Shown: piece after piece, positions 18,370 through 27,198 of the stretch | Layout of the letters: each line of letters opens with the position of its first letter | Numbering within the stretch: position 1 is the stretch's first letter | From: Cohnella sp. GbtcB17 | GTDB lineage: Bacteria > Bacillota > Bacilli > Paenibacillales > Paenibacillaceae | Reading direction: 5' to 3' | Assembly: GCF_019091135.1 (NCBI RefSeq) | Contig: NZ_JAGXJW010000049.1 | Coordinates: 1-64,000 of the forward strand | Length of the DNA stretch: 64,000 nt | Program-made: the position numbers and the translations under genes | Notes under the pieces: generated by a model | Database searches by the model: none | What the model was told of the DNA's origin: nothing | What the model saw: only the letters and a program-made list of their open reading frames with translations

Positions 18370-19494
18370 ATGAACGAATATGCAAAAACTGCTTGGCCGG
18401 AAATGGAAATTTACGGCTGGGACGAGGAGCGGGACAGGGATTATGCGGCTATGCCGCCTATCGGCAAAAAGCTCGCGCCGGCTCGCGTCGTCGCGCAGTT
18501 CAGCCATCAGTACCGCATCGCGACGCCATGGGGAGACCGGCTGGCCGAGGTGTCCGGCAAGTTCGCCTATGCGGCGGCGACGCCAGGAGACTACCCCGCG
18601 GTCGGAGATTGGGTGGCTGCCGAGCTGCCGGACGGCGACTCGCACGCTGTCGTTCACGTGGTGCTGCCGAGACGGACGTCGATCGTGCGCAGGGCGGCGG
18701 GCAGCCGACCGGACGAACAGATTATCGGCGCGAATATCGACACGGTATTTATCGTCGTATCGCTGAACGAGGATTGGAATTTGCGCCGCATCGAACGCTA
18801 TCTGATCGCCGTGCGCGACGGAGGAGCGAGGCCGGTGTTGCTGCTGACGAAGGCGGATTTGTGCGAGGACCCGGACAGGTATGTCCGGGAAGCGAGGGCG
18901 ATCGCGCCTGAAGTACCTATCTTCCCGGTGAGCGCGCTGCTCGACCAGGGACGCGAGGCGCTGGCGTCATATCTTGCACCGGGATTGACGGTCGGCGCGA
19001 CGGGCTCGTCGGGCGTGGGCAAGTCCACGCTGCTCAACTGGCTGGCGGGCGAAAGCCGGCAAGCCGTGCAGGGCATTCGCGAGGACGACGCCCGAGGCCG
19101 TCATACGACGACGCATCGCGAGCTGTTCGTGTTGCCGTCGGGCGCGATTTGGCTCGACACGCCGGGCATGCGGGAGCTGCAGCTATGGGAGTCGGAGGAC
19201 GGCTGGCAGGCGACGTTTTCCGATATCGAAGCGTTGGCTGCGTCTTGCCGCTTCCGCGATTGCAGGCACGAGGCCGAGCAAGGCTGCGCCGTGCGGGAAG
19301 CGCTTGACGGCGGCGAGCTCGATCCGGCTCGCTACGCGAACTATCGCAAGACGGAGCGGGAGCTGGCGCGTCTCGCGCAGAAGGAGCAGCGCGCAGGCAA
19401 GCGACTCGCCAAGGAGGCGGCTGCGCGAGGCGCGAAGTCGGCCGTAGGCGGCGCGAGGCAGAAGCGGATGCGACATTTCGAGGCCGATGAATGA
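18370..19494 (+). CDS. rsgA: Ribosome small-subunit-dependent GTPase RsgA (YloQ-like)
   Basis: Circularly permuted GTPase that checks maturation of the 30S subunit. Order in the 374 residues: OB-fold domain (about 40-105), then G4 TKAD (160-163), G1 GSSGVGKST (about 214-222), G2 in GRHTTTHREL and G3 DTPGM, and a zinc site formed by CRFRDCRHEAEQGC. The N-terminus carries about 30 extra residues and the C-terminus is Lys/Ala-rich. Many Bacilli hold more than one such gene; this one is solitary, outside the usual cell-wall kinase and rpe neighbourhood, so it may be a paralogue. The ATG has only a moderate AAGGGG upstream. Confidence 0.9.
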   Translation: MNEYAKTAWPEMEIYGWDEERDRDYAAMPPIGKKLAPARVVAQFSHQYRIATPWGDRLAEVSGKFAYAAATPGDYPAVGDWVAAELPDGDSHAVVHVVLPRRTSIVRRAAGSRPDEQIIGANIDTVFIVVSLNEDWNLRRIERYLIAVRDGGARPVLLLTKADLCEDPDRYVREARAIAPEVPIFPVSALLDQGREALASYLAPGLTVGATGSSGVGKSTLLNWLAGESRQAVQGIREDDARGRHTTTHRELFVLPSGAIWLDTPGMRELQLWESEDGWQATFSDIEALAASCRFRDCRHEAEQGCAVREALDGGELDPARYANYRKTERELARLAQKEQRAGKRLAKEAAARGAKSAVGGARQKRMRHFEADE

Positions 19495-19530
19495 CAAAAG
19501 GCGGGCCGTGGAGGCCCGCCTTCTGTCATT
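19490..19530. terminator. Bidirectional terminator between rsgA and the AraC-family gene
   Basis: AAGGCGGGCC pairs with GGCCCGCCTT around a five-base loop, flanked by AATGACA and TGTCATT, which lengthen the stem. It overlaps the stop codons of the two converging genes. Confidence 0.75.
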
Positions 19531-20399
19531 CATCTCCCCCAAGCCAGCATCTTGCGCTGGAACTCCTTGGGCGAGCAGTGGTTGAAGCGTTTGAACATTT
19601 TGTAGAAATGAGCCATGTTCGGCATGCCGATGCGGTCGCCGACCTCGCTGACGCTGAGATCGCGGGTGAGCAGCAGCTGCTCGGCGGTCTTGATCTTGCG
19701 AAAGTTGACGTATTCGGTGAACGAGATGCCCATCGCTTTTTTGAAAAACTTGACGAAGTAATAATAGCTCATATTCGCCAGCCGGCAGGCGTCTTCGACG
19801 GTGACGCGCCCGGTGATGCCGGACTCCACGTAGTCGAGCACGGGCTTCAGCCGAATGCGTTCGACGCGGTCCTGTCCTGCGAGCAGCCCCATCTTGTCGT
19901 GACGGATCATGACAAGCAGTATTTTTTTGATCAGCAGATTGACCGCGAGCTCGTAGCCCGCTTCCTTGCGGCGCGCTTCTTCGTAGATCTCGGCGATGCA
20001 GGCGGCCGTTTCGCGTCTTGCGACGGCGTTTTCCTTGAACAGATAGTTCATCGCGCTTAAAGGAACCTTCGTCTCGTTGAAGTATTGCAAATACGAGATC
20101 GTGCTCTGGTCAAAAAAGGCTTGGAGGTCGAACTGCAGCACGAGATACTGCACCTGGTCGTCGCCGTAGCTCCGGTCGCGGTGCAGCTGCGAGCTGCCGA
20201 GCACGACGACGTCTCCTTCGCGCATGACATGCGTCTCGCCGTTCACATCGACGTCAAGACGGCCGCTCTGGACGAGCAGCAGCTCGCATTCGGGGTGATG
20301 GTGCCAGCCGTAGAGCAGATCGGCGTGCCGCGTCGCCTGCCATACCTTAATCGAGAGCAGCGGGTTCTCGTATTCGATTTTCTCCTGTCTTGCCTGCAT
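19530..20399 (-). CDS. AraC-family transcriptional regulator with cupin sensor
   Basis: 289 residues: N-terminal cupin-like sensor (about 15-110; WHHHPECELLLVQSG) and C-terminal double HTH (about 190-285; VEDACRLANMSYYYFVKFFK and the second helix around EVGDRIGMPNMAHFYKMFKR). The frame is open for 36 more codons upstream, but GGAGG nine bases before the ATG at 20399 sets this start. It is transcribed divergently from the oxidoreductase gene at 20525 with a shared 125-base control region, so it probably controls that sugar-derivative cluster. Confidence 0.88.
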   Translation of the reverse strand: MQARQEKIEYENPLLSIKVWQATRHADLLYGWHHHPECELLLVQSGRLDVDVNGETHVMREGDVVVLGSSQLHRDRSYGDDQVQYLVLQFDLQAFFDQSTISYLQYFNETKVPLSAMNYLFKENAVARRETAACIAEIYEEARRKEAGYELAVNLLIKKILLVMIRHDKMGLLAGQDRVERIRLKPVLDYVESGITGRVTVEDACRLANMSYYYFVKFFKKAMGISFTEYVNFRKIKTAEQLLLTRDLSVSEVGDRIGMPNMAHFYKMFKRFNHCSPKEFQRKMLAWGR

Positions 20400-20524
20400 G
20401 CCGGGTGGCCTCCCTGACCAAAATCGCATAACGACCGCGCACCATTGTACATGGGAATCCGGTGGATGAATGATATACTTGAATTGTAGTTCTATCAGCG
20501 CGAACATTCAAGGAGGACAACCTT

Positions 20525-21595
20525 TTGAGTCAAGTGCACGTGGGCATGATCGGCTGCGGAGGCATTGCCTTCGGCAAGCACCTGCCGTCGCTCGCCAAGA
20601 TTCCCGAAGCTAAAATAACCGCGTTTTTCGACGTCTCTCAAGAACGGGCGCACGACGCCAAGAACAAGTTCGGCACGCCGGATGCGCGCGTCTACGACAA
20701 CGTACAGGCGCTGCTCCACGATCCCGACGTTCATGTCGTGCACGTGTGCACGCCGAACGATACGCATGCCGAGATTTCCATCGCCGCGATGGAAGCGGGC
20801 AAGCACGTGCTCTGCGAAAAGCCGATGGCGAAGACGTCCGCCGACGCCCAGCGCATGCTCGAGGTGTCCGAGCGCACCGGCCGCAAGCTGAGCATCGCCT
20901 ACCAGAACCGCTATCGCGCGGACAGCCGCTGGCTGTATGCCGCCTGCCGCGGCGGCGAACTCGGAGAGGTGTATCTGGCCAAGGCGCATGCGGTCCGCCG
21001 CCGCGCGGTGCCGACATGGGGCGTGTTCCTCGATCTGGAAAAGCAAGGCGGAGGCCCGCTGATCGATATCGGCACGCACGCGCTCGACCTGGCGCTGTGG
21101 ATGATGGACAACTACGAACCGAAGACGGTGCTCGGGACGACCTACCGCAAGCTCGCGGAGCAAGGGAGCCCGGCCAACGCTTGGGGCAACTGGAATCCGG
21201 AGGCGTTCACGGTCGAGGACTCGGCGTTCGCGATGATCACGATGAAAAACGGCGCGACCGTATGGGTCGAATCGAGCTGGGCACTTAACACGCTGGATGT
21301 CGACGAGGCCAAGGTAACACTGCACGGCTCCAAGGCCGGCGCCGACATGAAGGGCGGCCTGCGCGTCAACGGCGAGGAGCACGGCCAACTGTACACCAAG
21401 GAGATTCTGCTCGGCAATCAGTTCGATCCGTCGATGCCGAACGACTCTGCCGAGCGCGAGGCGCGCGCCTGGATCGACGCGATCCTGAATGATCAAGCGC
21501 CGGTCGTCACCGCCCGCCAAGGCTATGTAGTGCAGCAGATTCTTGAAGCGATCTACGAATCCGCGAACAAGGGACAAGCGATCTCCTTCGATTAA
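20525..21595 (+). CDS. Gfo/Idh/MocA-family oxidoreductase (first copy)
   Basis: NAD(P)-dependent dehydrogenase of sugars, inositols or their derivatives, 356 residues. Seen: Rossmann motif GMIGCGGIAFGKH (residues 7-19), the family signature VLCEKPMAKT with the catalytic-site lysine, and the Asp/His pair of LIDIGTHALDLALW in the C-terminal half. The start is TTG with AAGGAGG upstream. It is divergent from an AraC regulator and followed by an isomerase and a second such oxidoreductase. Substrate unknown. Confidence 0.9.
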   Translation: MSQVHVGMIGCGGIAFGKHLPSLAKIPEAKITAFFDVSQERAHDAKNKFGTPDARVYDNVQALLHDPDVHVVHVCTPNDTHAEISIAAMEAGKHVLCEKPMAKTSADAQRMLEVSERTGRKLSIAYQNRYRADSRWLYAACRGGELGEVYLAKAHAVRRRAVPTWGVFLDLEKQGGGPLIDIGTHALDLALWMMDNYEPKTVLGTTYRKLAEQGSPANAWGNWNPEAFTVEDSAFAMITMKNGATVWVESSWALNTLDVDEAKVTLHGSKAGADMKGGLRVNGEEHGQLYTKEILLGNQFDPSMPNDSAEREARAWIDAILNDQAPVVTARQGYVVQQILEAIYESANKGQAISFD

Positions 21596-21626
21596 GCCTG
21601 CGGCGGTCTACGCGTAGTTCAACCGC

Positions 21627-21679
21627 GTCGCCGAAAGTCATCTCCGTTTTCCCGCAAAACGGAGATGACTTTCGGCGAC
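21627..21679. repeat. Perfect 24-bp inverted repeat with five-base loop
   Basis: The arm beginning GTCGCCGAAAGTCATC (21627-21650) is exactly complementary to 21656-21679, with CCCGC as loop. There is no T-tract on either strand, so it is not a standard intrinsic terminator. It lies within the presumed operon between two genes and could set mRNA stability or be a mobile repeat remnant. Confidence 0.9.
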
Positions 21680-21756
21680 CGTTCCTGTAAACTAAGTTTG
21701 CTGGATAAACAAAGACATCTTGGACCTCTAATTATGAAAGGTTGGGTGAAGCGCTC

Positions 21757-22719
21757 GTGAAATTGGGAGTATTTCTCGTATTGTTCGGCCAGCAGGACCT
21801 CGAAGCCGCGCTGGATACGGCCAAAGCGGCCGGTCTCGAAGCCGTAGAACTCGGCTGCGGCGGTTTTCCCGGCACCGCGCACGTTAATGCGCGGGAAGTG
21901 CTGAATGACGAAGCCGCGATCGCGCGCATCAAAAATGCGGTCGATTCCCGCGGCATGACGATCAGCGCGCTGAGCGTGCACGGCAATCCGCTGCACCCCG
22001 ATGCAAGCGTTGCCAAGTCCGATCACGAAGACTTCGTCGCTACCGTCCAACTGGCGGAAAAGCTTGGCGTCGACACCGTCATCACATTCTCCGGTTGCCC
22101 CGGCGAATCGGAGAATTCCAAATATCCGTCCTGGGTTACCTGCCCTTGGCCGCCGGACTTCCTGACCGTGCTCGAGTGGCAGTGGAACGAAATCGCGATT
22201 CCTTACTGGAAAGAGCAATCCGCGTTCTGCCGCAAGCATGGTGTGCGCGTCGCGATCGAATCCCACCCGGGCTTCCTCGTGTACAACACCGAGACCGCGC
22301 TGCGCCTGCGCCGCGAAGCCGGCGACAATATCGGCGTCAACTTCGACCCGGCCCACCTGTTCTGGCAGGGCATGGACCCAATCGAGTGCGTGAAGGCGCT
22401 CAGCGATTCGATCTTCCACGTGCACGCCAAGGACACGAAGATCGACGCGCGCAACACCGCGCTGAACGGCGTGCTCGACACGAAGCACTACGGCGACATC
22501 CTGAACCGTTCGTTCGTCTTCCGCACGGTCGGCTACGGGCATGACGACGAATTCTGGAAAGACCTCGTCAGCACGCTGCGTCTGGTCGGCTACGACGGCG
22601 TCATCAGCATCGAGCACGAGGACGGCATCATGAGCGTGAACGAAGGCTTTACCAAAGCCGCAGGCTTCCTGAACAACCTCATCCTGAAGGAAAGCGCGGG
22701 TGAGATGTGGTGGGCGTAA
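21757..22719 (+). CDS. Sugar phosphate isomerase/epimerase (xylose-isomerase-like TIM barrel)
   Basis: A 320-residue AP-endonuclease-2-type barrel as in IolE/IolI-like proteins. Candidate metal ligands appear in order: the Glu of AIESHPGF, NFDPAHLFWQ, HVHAKDTKID and the late Glu of VISIEHEDG. The start is taken as GTG 21757 after GGGTGAAG; TTG 21742 is an alternative five codons earlier. Its stop overlaps the start of the next oxidoreductase, indicating one operon. The pairing of isomerase and two dehydrogenases suggests breakdown of an inositol- or keto-sugar-like compound; this is inference. Confidence 0.87.
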   Translation: MKLGVFLVLFGQQDLEAALDTAKAAGLEAVELGCGGFPGTAHVNAREVLNDEAAIARIKNAVDSRGMTISALSVHGNPLHPDASVAKSDHEDFVATVQLAEKLGVDTVITFSGCPGESENSKYPSWVTCPWPPDFLTVLEWQWNEIAIPYWKEQSAFCRKHGVRVAIESHPGFLVYNTETALRLRREAGDNIGVNFDPAHLFWQGMDPIECVKALSDSIFHVHAKDTKIDARNTALNGVLDTKHYGDILNRSFVFRTVGYGHDDEFWKDLVSTLRLVGYDGVISIEHEDGIMSVNEGFTKAAGFLNNLILKESAGEMWWA

Positions 22720-23876
22720 ACCAAAAAACGTTAAACGTCGGCATGGTGGGCTACAAGTTCATGGGCAAAGCTCATAGCCATGCGTACAAGGACGTCGGCA
22801 TGTTCTTCGATCTCGAAGCGCCGGTCGTCATGAAGGCGATCTGCGGACGGGACGAGCAGGGCGTCAAGGAAGCGGCCGACAAGTTCGGCTGGGAGAGCTA
22901 TGAGACCGACTGGAAAAAGCTCGTCGCGCGCGACGATATCGACTTCATCGACATCAACGCGCCGTGCGACGCGCATAAAGAAATCGCGCTGGCCGCGCTT
23001 GCCGCCGGCATGCACGTCTTCTGCGAAAAGCCGTTGGCGTTGAATCTGGCGGACGCGCGCGAAATGTTGGACGCCGCCGAAAAAGCGGGCGTCAAGCACG
23101 CGATCTGCTTCAACTACCGCTTCTTGCCGGCCGTTCAACTGGCCAAGCAGATCATCGAAAGCGGCAAGCTCGGCGAGATCCACCACTATCGCGCGACCTA
23201 CCTGCAGGACTGGCTGGTCGATCCCGAAGCGCCGCTCGCCTGGCGCCTGAAGAAGGAAGTCGCCGGCTCCGGCACGCACGGCGACCTGAACGCGCACAGC
23301 ATTGACCTCGCCCGCTTCCTGATCGGCGAGTTCGACCGCGTCGTCGGCCACAGCCGCACGTTCGTGAAGCAGCGCCCGATCCCTTCGTCGACGTCCGGCT
23401 TGTCCGGCAAGGGCACGTCCGAGATGGGCGAAGTGACCGTAGACGACGCTACCGGCTTCCTGGCCGATTTCAAGAATGGCGCGATGGGCGTGTTCATCGC
23501 AACCCGCTTCGCGGCAGGCCGCAAAAACCACAACACGTTCGAAATCCACGGCAGCAAGGGCACGTTGCGCTGGGATCTCGAGCGTCTGAACGAGCACGAA
23601 GTTTACTTCCGCGAGGACGAGCCCGAGCTGGCCGGCTTCCGCACGATTCTGGCGACCGATCCGTCGCACAAATACGCGGGCAACTGGTGGCCGGCCGGTC
23701 ACATCATCGGCTACGGGCACGGTTTCGTGCACATCGTGTACGAATTCCTGCAGCATATGGCGACCGGCTCGCCGTTTGCGCCAACGTTCCTGGATGGCGT
23801 GCGCTGCCAAGAGGTGCTTGAAGCGGTCGATCTGTCGATCGAGCGCGGCAAGTGGGTCGGCATCGAAGAAGTATAA
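22707..23876 (+). CDS. Gfo/Idh/MocA-family oxidoreductase (second copy)
   Basis: 389 residues, overlapping the isomerase gene by 13 bases. Seen: Rossmann motif VGMVGYKFMGKAHSHAY, the signature HVFCEKPLALN with lysine, and the GTHGDLNAHSIDLARF segment with the catalytic-region His. The start is GTG, with GGTGAG upstream. It is only distantly like the first copy, so the two probably act on different intermediates rather than being a recent duplication. A strong terminator follows. Confidence 0.9.
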   Translation: MVGVNQKTLNVGMVGYKFMGKAHSHAYKDVGMFFDLEAPVVMKAICGRDEQGVKEAADKFGWESYETDWKKLVARDDIDFIDINAPCDAHKEIALAALAAGMHVFCEKPLALNLADAREMLDAAEKAGVKHAICFNYRFLPAVQLAKQIIESGKLGEIHHYRATYLQDWLVDPEAPLAWRLKKEVAGSGTHGDLNAHSIDLARFLIGEFDRVVGHSRTFVKQRPIPSSTSGLSGKGTSEMGEVTVDDATGFLADFKNGAMGVFIATRFAAGRKNHNTFEIHGSKGTLRWDLERLNEHEVYFREDEPELAGFRTILATDPSHKYAGNWWPAGHIIGYGHGFVHIVYEFLQHMATGSPFAPTFLDGVRCQEVLEAVDLSIERGKWVGIEEV

Positions 23877-23911
23877 TGACATTTCGGCGGCATGACGCTC
23901 GCCGGCACACG

Positions 23912-23950
23912 CAATCCCTCGGCTCCTCAGGAGCCGGGGGATTGTTTTTT
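23912..23950 (+). terminator. Intrinsic terminator after the oxidoreductase cluster
   Basis: CAATCCC and CGGCTCC pair with GGAGCCG and GGGATTG with one bulge mismatch, followed by TTTTTT. Confidence 0.92.
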
Positions 23951-23957
23951 GTGCGGT

Positions 23958-24032
23958 CGTCCCATTATCCCATCGGATCAGACGAAGCGAATCAGACGAA
24001 GCGAATCAGACGAATTGGATCAGACGAGGGGG
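23958..24032 (+). mobile_element. Solo IS-type end (copy C) with four 14-bp tandem repeats
   Basis: CGTCCCATTATCCCATCGGA starts at 23958, and TCAG follows. This matches the inverted ends of the IS at 16692. Four 14-base units starting ATCAGACGA (23977, 23991, 24005, 24019) then run on from the TCAG. No partner end was found downstream, so this is a solitary or decayed end. The remaining bases up to 24231 are G-rich then AT-rich leader of the next gene, without a gene of their own. Confidence 0.65.
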
Positions 24033-24231
24033 GAGGGGGCGAGGGAAGGCGGGGGGCGGCGGCGTTCGTCAATTAAGGCGACGAATTCCCGTATGTCATT
24101 CATTTCAAATCAATGTTAGTATGTTCTCGTATCTCAGTAGCATCGACCCGAAAATAGTAGGATCCACCCTGTAGACTGCAATCCGAACATCTGATAATAG
24201 AGGATATTACAGGCGCAGGGAGGTTATCCGA

Positions 24232-25503
24232 ATGAATCGTTATACGTTCCGGAAAGACGTGGCCGTCTATGGCAAATCGGATATTTTAGTCGTGGGAGGC
24301 GGTCCGGCGGGCGTGGCTGCGGCTATCGCGGCGGCAAGGCGCGGCAAACGAGTGACGCTGCTCGAGCAATCCGGACAATTGGGCGGAATGGGCACCCTGG
24401 GCAATGTAAGCGTATTTATGGGCGTGGGCAATGTGACGGGCATATACCGGGAGATCGTGTCCGAAGCGCTGCCGCAGCAGGCGGTCCCGGACGATCATAA
24501 AGGCTCGATCTGGCCGCAGTACAATCCGTTCCGACTGCGGCATTATTTGAACGAGAAGCTGGAAAAGGAAGGCGTCAACGTGCTGTTTCACGTCAGCTGC
24601 GCGGGAACCGTCACCGAGCAGGGGCAGGTCAAGGCGGTCATCGCGAATTCGCGCGAAGGGCTGCTGGCGTTCGAAGCCGACGTGTTCATCGACTGCACGG
24701 GAGACGGGCGCGTCGCGATCGAAGCCGGGGCCGACTACACTTCGGGGCGCGAAGCCGACGGCATGACCCAACCCATGACGCTTATGTTTATGATGCAAAA
24801 TACCGGTCAGCCCGTTATTCGGCAACTGCCGGAGGGCTGCTATCATTATGAAAACGTGTCCGAATTGCCGCAAGGAAGACTGCTTCATTGGGAGCAAAGC
24901 GAGCCGGGCAGCCTGCTCGTCAACATGACCCGTGTGAGAGGGAACGGGGCCAACGTCAAGGACGTCAGCTATGCGGAAAAAGAGTCGCTGCGGCAGGCGT
25001 TCTCCGTCGCCGACTATTTGCAGCGCAACGGATTTGAGAACTATGCGCTCTCCCATATTCCGGGACAAGTCGGCGTCAGGGAGACGAATCAGATCGTCGG
25101 TCATTATACGCTGACCGAGGACGATATTCTGTCCAGCCGAAGATTCGACGACGTGGTGGCGCAGACCAACTACGAGATCGATATCCACAATCCGGACGGC
25201 AAGGCGGGCACCGACGAACGGGAAGTGAAGGGATACGACATTCCGTACCGCTGCATGCTGCCGCAAGGCGTGCAAGGCTTGCTCGTTGCGGGACGCTCGA
25301 TCTCGGCTACGCACGTGGCCATGTCGTCGATGCGGGTGCAGGCGACGTGTTATGCGCTTGGCCAAGCTGCCGGCATCGCAGCCGCGATCGCGTCGGATCG
25401 AGGAATCCCGCCGGAGCATGTCGGCATGGATGAACTGCACCATGCGCTAAGCCTTCAGAACGTGGTGTTTTTAAAGAACGCTCCCCAGCGAATCGATGAT
25501 TGA
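24232..25503 (+). CDS. FAD-dependent oxidoreductase (FAD_oxidored family)
   Basis: 423 residues. The N-terminal dinucleotide-binding motif is DILVVGGGPAGVAAAIAAARRG (about 17-38), followed by LLEQSGQLGGMGT. The C-terminal FAD segment includes GLLVAGRSISATHVAMSSMR and ALGQAAGIAAA. The family covers secreted-locus oxidoreductases next to sugar-use genes, with unknown substrates. The start follows GGGAGG at good spacing. It opens the polysaccharide-use region and ends 38 bases before the response regulator. Confidence 0.88.
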   Translation: MNRYTFRKDVAVYGKSDILVVGGGPAGVAAAIAAARRGKRVTLLEQSGQLGGMGTLGNVSVFMGVGNVTGIYREIVSEALPQQAVPDDHKGSIWPQYNPFRLRHYLNEKLEKEGVNVLFHVSCAGTVTEQGQVKAVIANSREGLLAFEADVFIDCTGDGRVAIEAGADYTSGREADGMTQPMTLMFMMQNTGQPVIRQLPEGCYHYENVSELPQGRLLHWEQSEPGSLLVNMTRVRGNGANVKDVSYAEKESLRQAFSVADYLQRNGFENYALSHIPGQVGVRETNQIVGHYTLTEDDILSSRRFDDVVAQTNYEIDIHNPDGKAGTDEREVKGYDIPYRCMLPQGVQGLLVAGRSISATHVAMSSMRVQATCYALGQAAGIAAAIASDRGIPPEHVGMDELHHALSLQNVVFLKNAPQRIDD

Positions 25504-25541
25504 ATGTCGTTCCTCCATTTTCGGATAAGGAGATTGGCACG

Positions 25542-27158
25542 ATGTATAAGTTGGTCATTATCGACGATGAACCGGCCGTCCGCGGCGGACTCGGCAAATT
25601 CGTGGATTGGAGCGAATACGGGATCGTATTGGCCGGAACGGCGGACGACGGCGATACGGGGCTGGCACTGATCGAGCGGGTCAAGCCCGACATCGTGCTG
25701 ACGGACGTGATGATGCCGGCGATGGACGGGATCCGTATGTCTCGGGACGTACGGGAGCGGTTCCCGGAGACGAAGATCGTCTTCATCAGCGGCCACAATG
25801 ACGCCGGCTATTTGCGCTCGGCCTTGCAGATACATGCCGCCGATTATATTTTCAAACCGGTTAAGCGGACAGAGCTTCGGAAGGTCATCGAAGCGATCGT
25901 GCAGGACTTGCACGCCAAAGAAAAGGAGCGGCAGTTGCTCAAGGAGATGCAAATCAAGCTGAGTCAAAGCATGCCGCTGCTGCGCGAGAAATTTCTGATG
26001 TCATTGATTCAGGACGGCATCGCCGATGCAGAAGGCGTGCAGGAAAAGGCGGCGTTTCTTAATCTGAACCTGCCGCTCGATATGCCCTATCTCGTGCTTG
26101 CGATAACGATCGACGACCTGGAGGAAGCGTACGGCGGCCGCTCCGAGCGGGACAAACAGTTGTTGGCGTATTCGCTTTTGAACATCGTTCAGGAATTGAT
26201 CGATCGCTATCTGCCCGGATATGCGTTCGAGAACAGAGCGGCCGAATACGTCGCGCTGCTTGTGCTTGACGAGCGGCTGGAGGACCCGGAGGCCACACTG
26301 CTCGCGCTTGCCGGTGCAATCCGGGACAATCTGCGGCGCTGGCTGAAGATCGGCGTGACGATCGGCGTAGGCGAACGGGCCGAGCATCTCGGCTTGCTGC
26401 CGGCGTCCTACCGGCATGCCCGCGAAGCGGCCGATCAGAAGTGGTATATGGGAAAAAACCAGGTCATTACGATGGACAGCCTCGAAACGGGAACGGCAGA
26501 CCCCATCAGGTTCGATTCTCGCCAGAGCGAGCGGCTGGTGTCCGCGCTGAAGTCGGGAGAGAAGCACCGGTTGGAGACGGAGCTGGAAGAAGTCTTCGAG
26601 CCGCTGGCGCCGATCCGCAAGGAAGGCTTCAAATACGTCCGGCATGCGGGGCTGCAAATGATCGCGCTCGCCGGCAGGCTGCTGCTTGAACTCAACCTGC
26701 TTAACCGCGAGAAGGAGGAGCTGGAAGCCCGGGCGCTGGATCGGCTCATGAAGCTGGAGACGATGGCCGAGCTGAAAAGCTTCGTAAGCGACTACCTATA
26801 CGGCATCTGCTGCTGGATTCAGGAGAAGCGGAGCGGACGGTCGAGCAACGTGATCGAGCAAACGCAGAAATTTATAGACGAAAATTACGCCAAAAACGTA
26901 TCGATCGCGGACATTGCGGCCAGCGTCTACCTCAGCCAGACGTATGTCAGTCTCTTGTTCAAGCAGGAGACCGGCGAGACCATTTACGAATACTTGATGA
27001 AGGTCCGCATCGAGAAGGCGAAGGAGCTGCTGCGCGATCCCCGCATCAAGTTCTACGAAGTGTGCGAGCTGGTCGGCTATACGGACCCGAGCTATTTCGG
27101 CAAACTGTTCAAAAAGATGACCGGACTTACGCTTAGCGCCTACCGGAATCAGCAGTAG
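25542..27158 (+). CDS. Response regulator with AraC-type output domain (YesN-like)
   Basis: 538 residues: receiver domain (1-120) with acidic pair D8/D9, phosphorylatable D55 in IVLTDVMMPAMDG, and the Lys of IFKPVKRTEL. A central region of no known fold follows (about 140-420), then a double HTH AraC domain (about 435-535; NVSIADIAASVYLSQTYVSLLFKQ, VCELVGYTDPSYFGKLFKKM). ATG 25542 has AAGGAG nine bases upstream and starts at the receiver domain, so the longer frame from 25500 is rejected. It partners the sensor kinase 40 bases downstream and probably activates the transporter and hydrolase genes. Confidence 0.93.
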   Translation: MYKLVIIDDEPAVRGGLGKFVDWSEYGIVLAGTADDGDTGLALIERVKPDIVLTDVMMPAMDGIRMSRDVRERFPETKIVFISGHNDAGYLRSALQIHAADYIFKPVKRTELRKVIEAIVQDLHAKEKERQLLKEMQIKLSQSMPLLREKFLMSLIQDGIADAEGVQEKAAFLNLNLPLDMPYLVLAITIDDLEEAYGGRSERDKQLLAYSLLNIVQELIDRYLPGYAFENRAAEYVALLVLDERLEDPEATLLALAGAIRDNLRRWLKIGVTIGVGERAEHLGLLPASYRHAREAADQKWYMGKNQVITMDSLETGTADPIRFDSRQSERLVSALKSGEKHRLETELEEVFEPLAPIRKEGFKYVRHAGLQMIALAGRLLLELNLLNREKEELEARALDRLMKLETMAELKSFVSDYLYGICCWIQEKRSGRSSNVIEQTQKFIDENYAKNVSIADIAASVYLSQTYVSLLFKQETGETIYEYLMKVRIEKAKELLRDPRIKFYEVCELVGYTDPSYFGKLFKKMTGLTLSAYRNQQ

Positions 27159-27198
27159 AAGGAACGGAACGGGGTTTCATGCCAAAGGAGTCGATCCA

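Noticed and set aside
23977..24032. Possible CRISPR array (14-base direct repeats)
   Set aside because: Units are contiguous without spacers and far too short; no cas genes are near.
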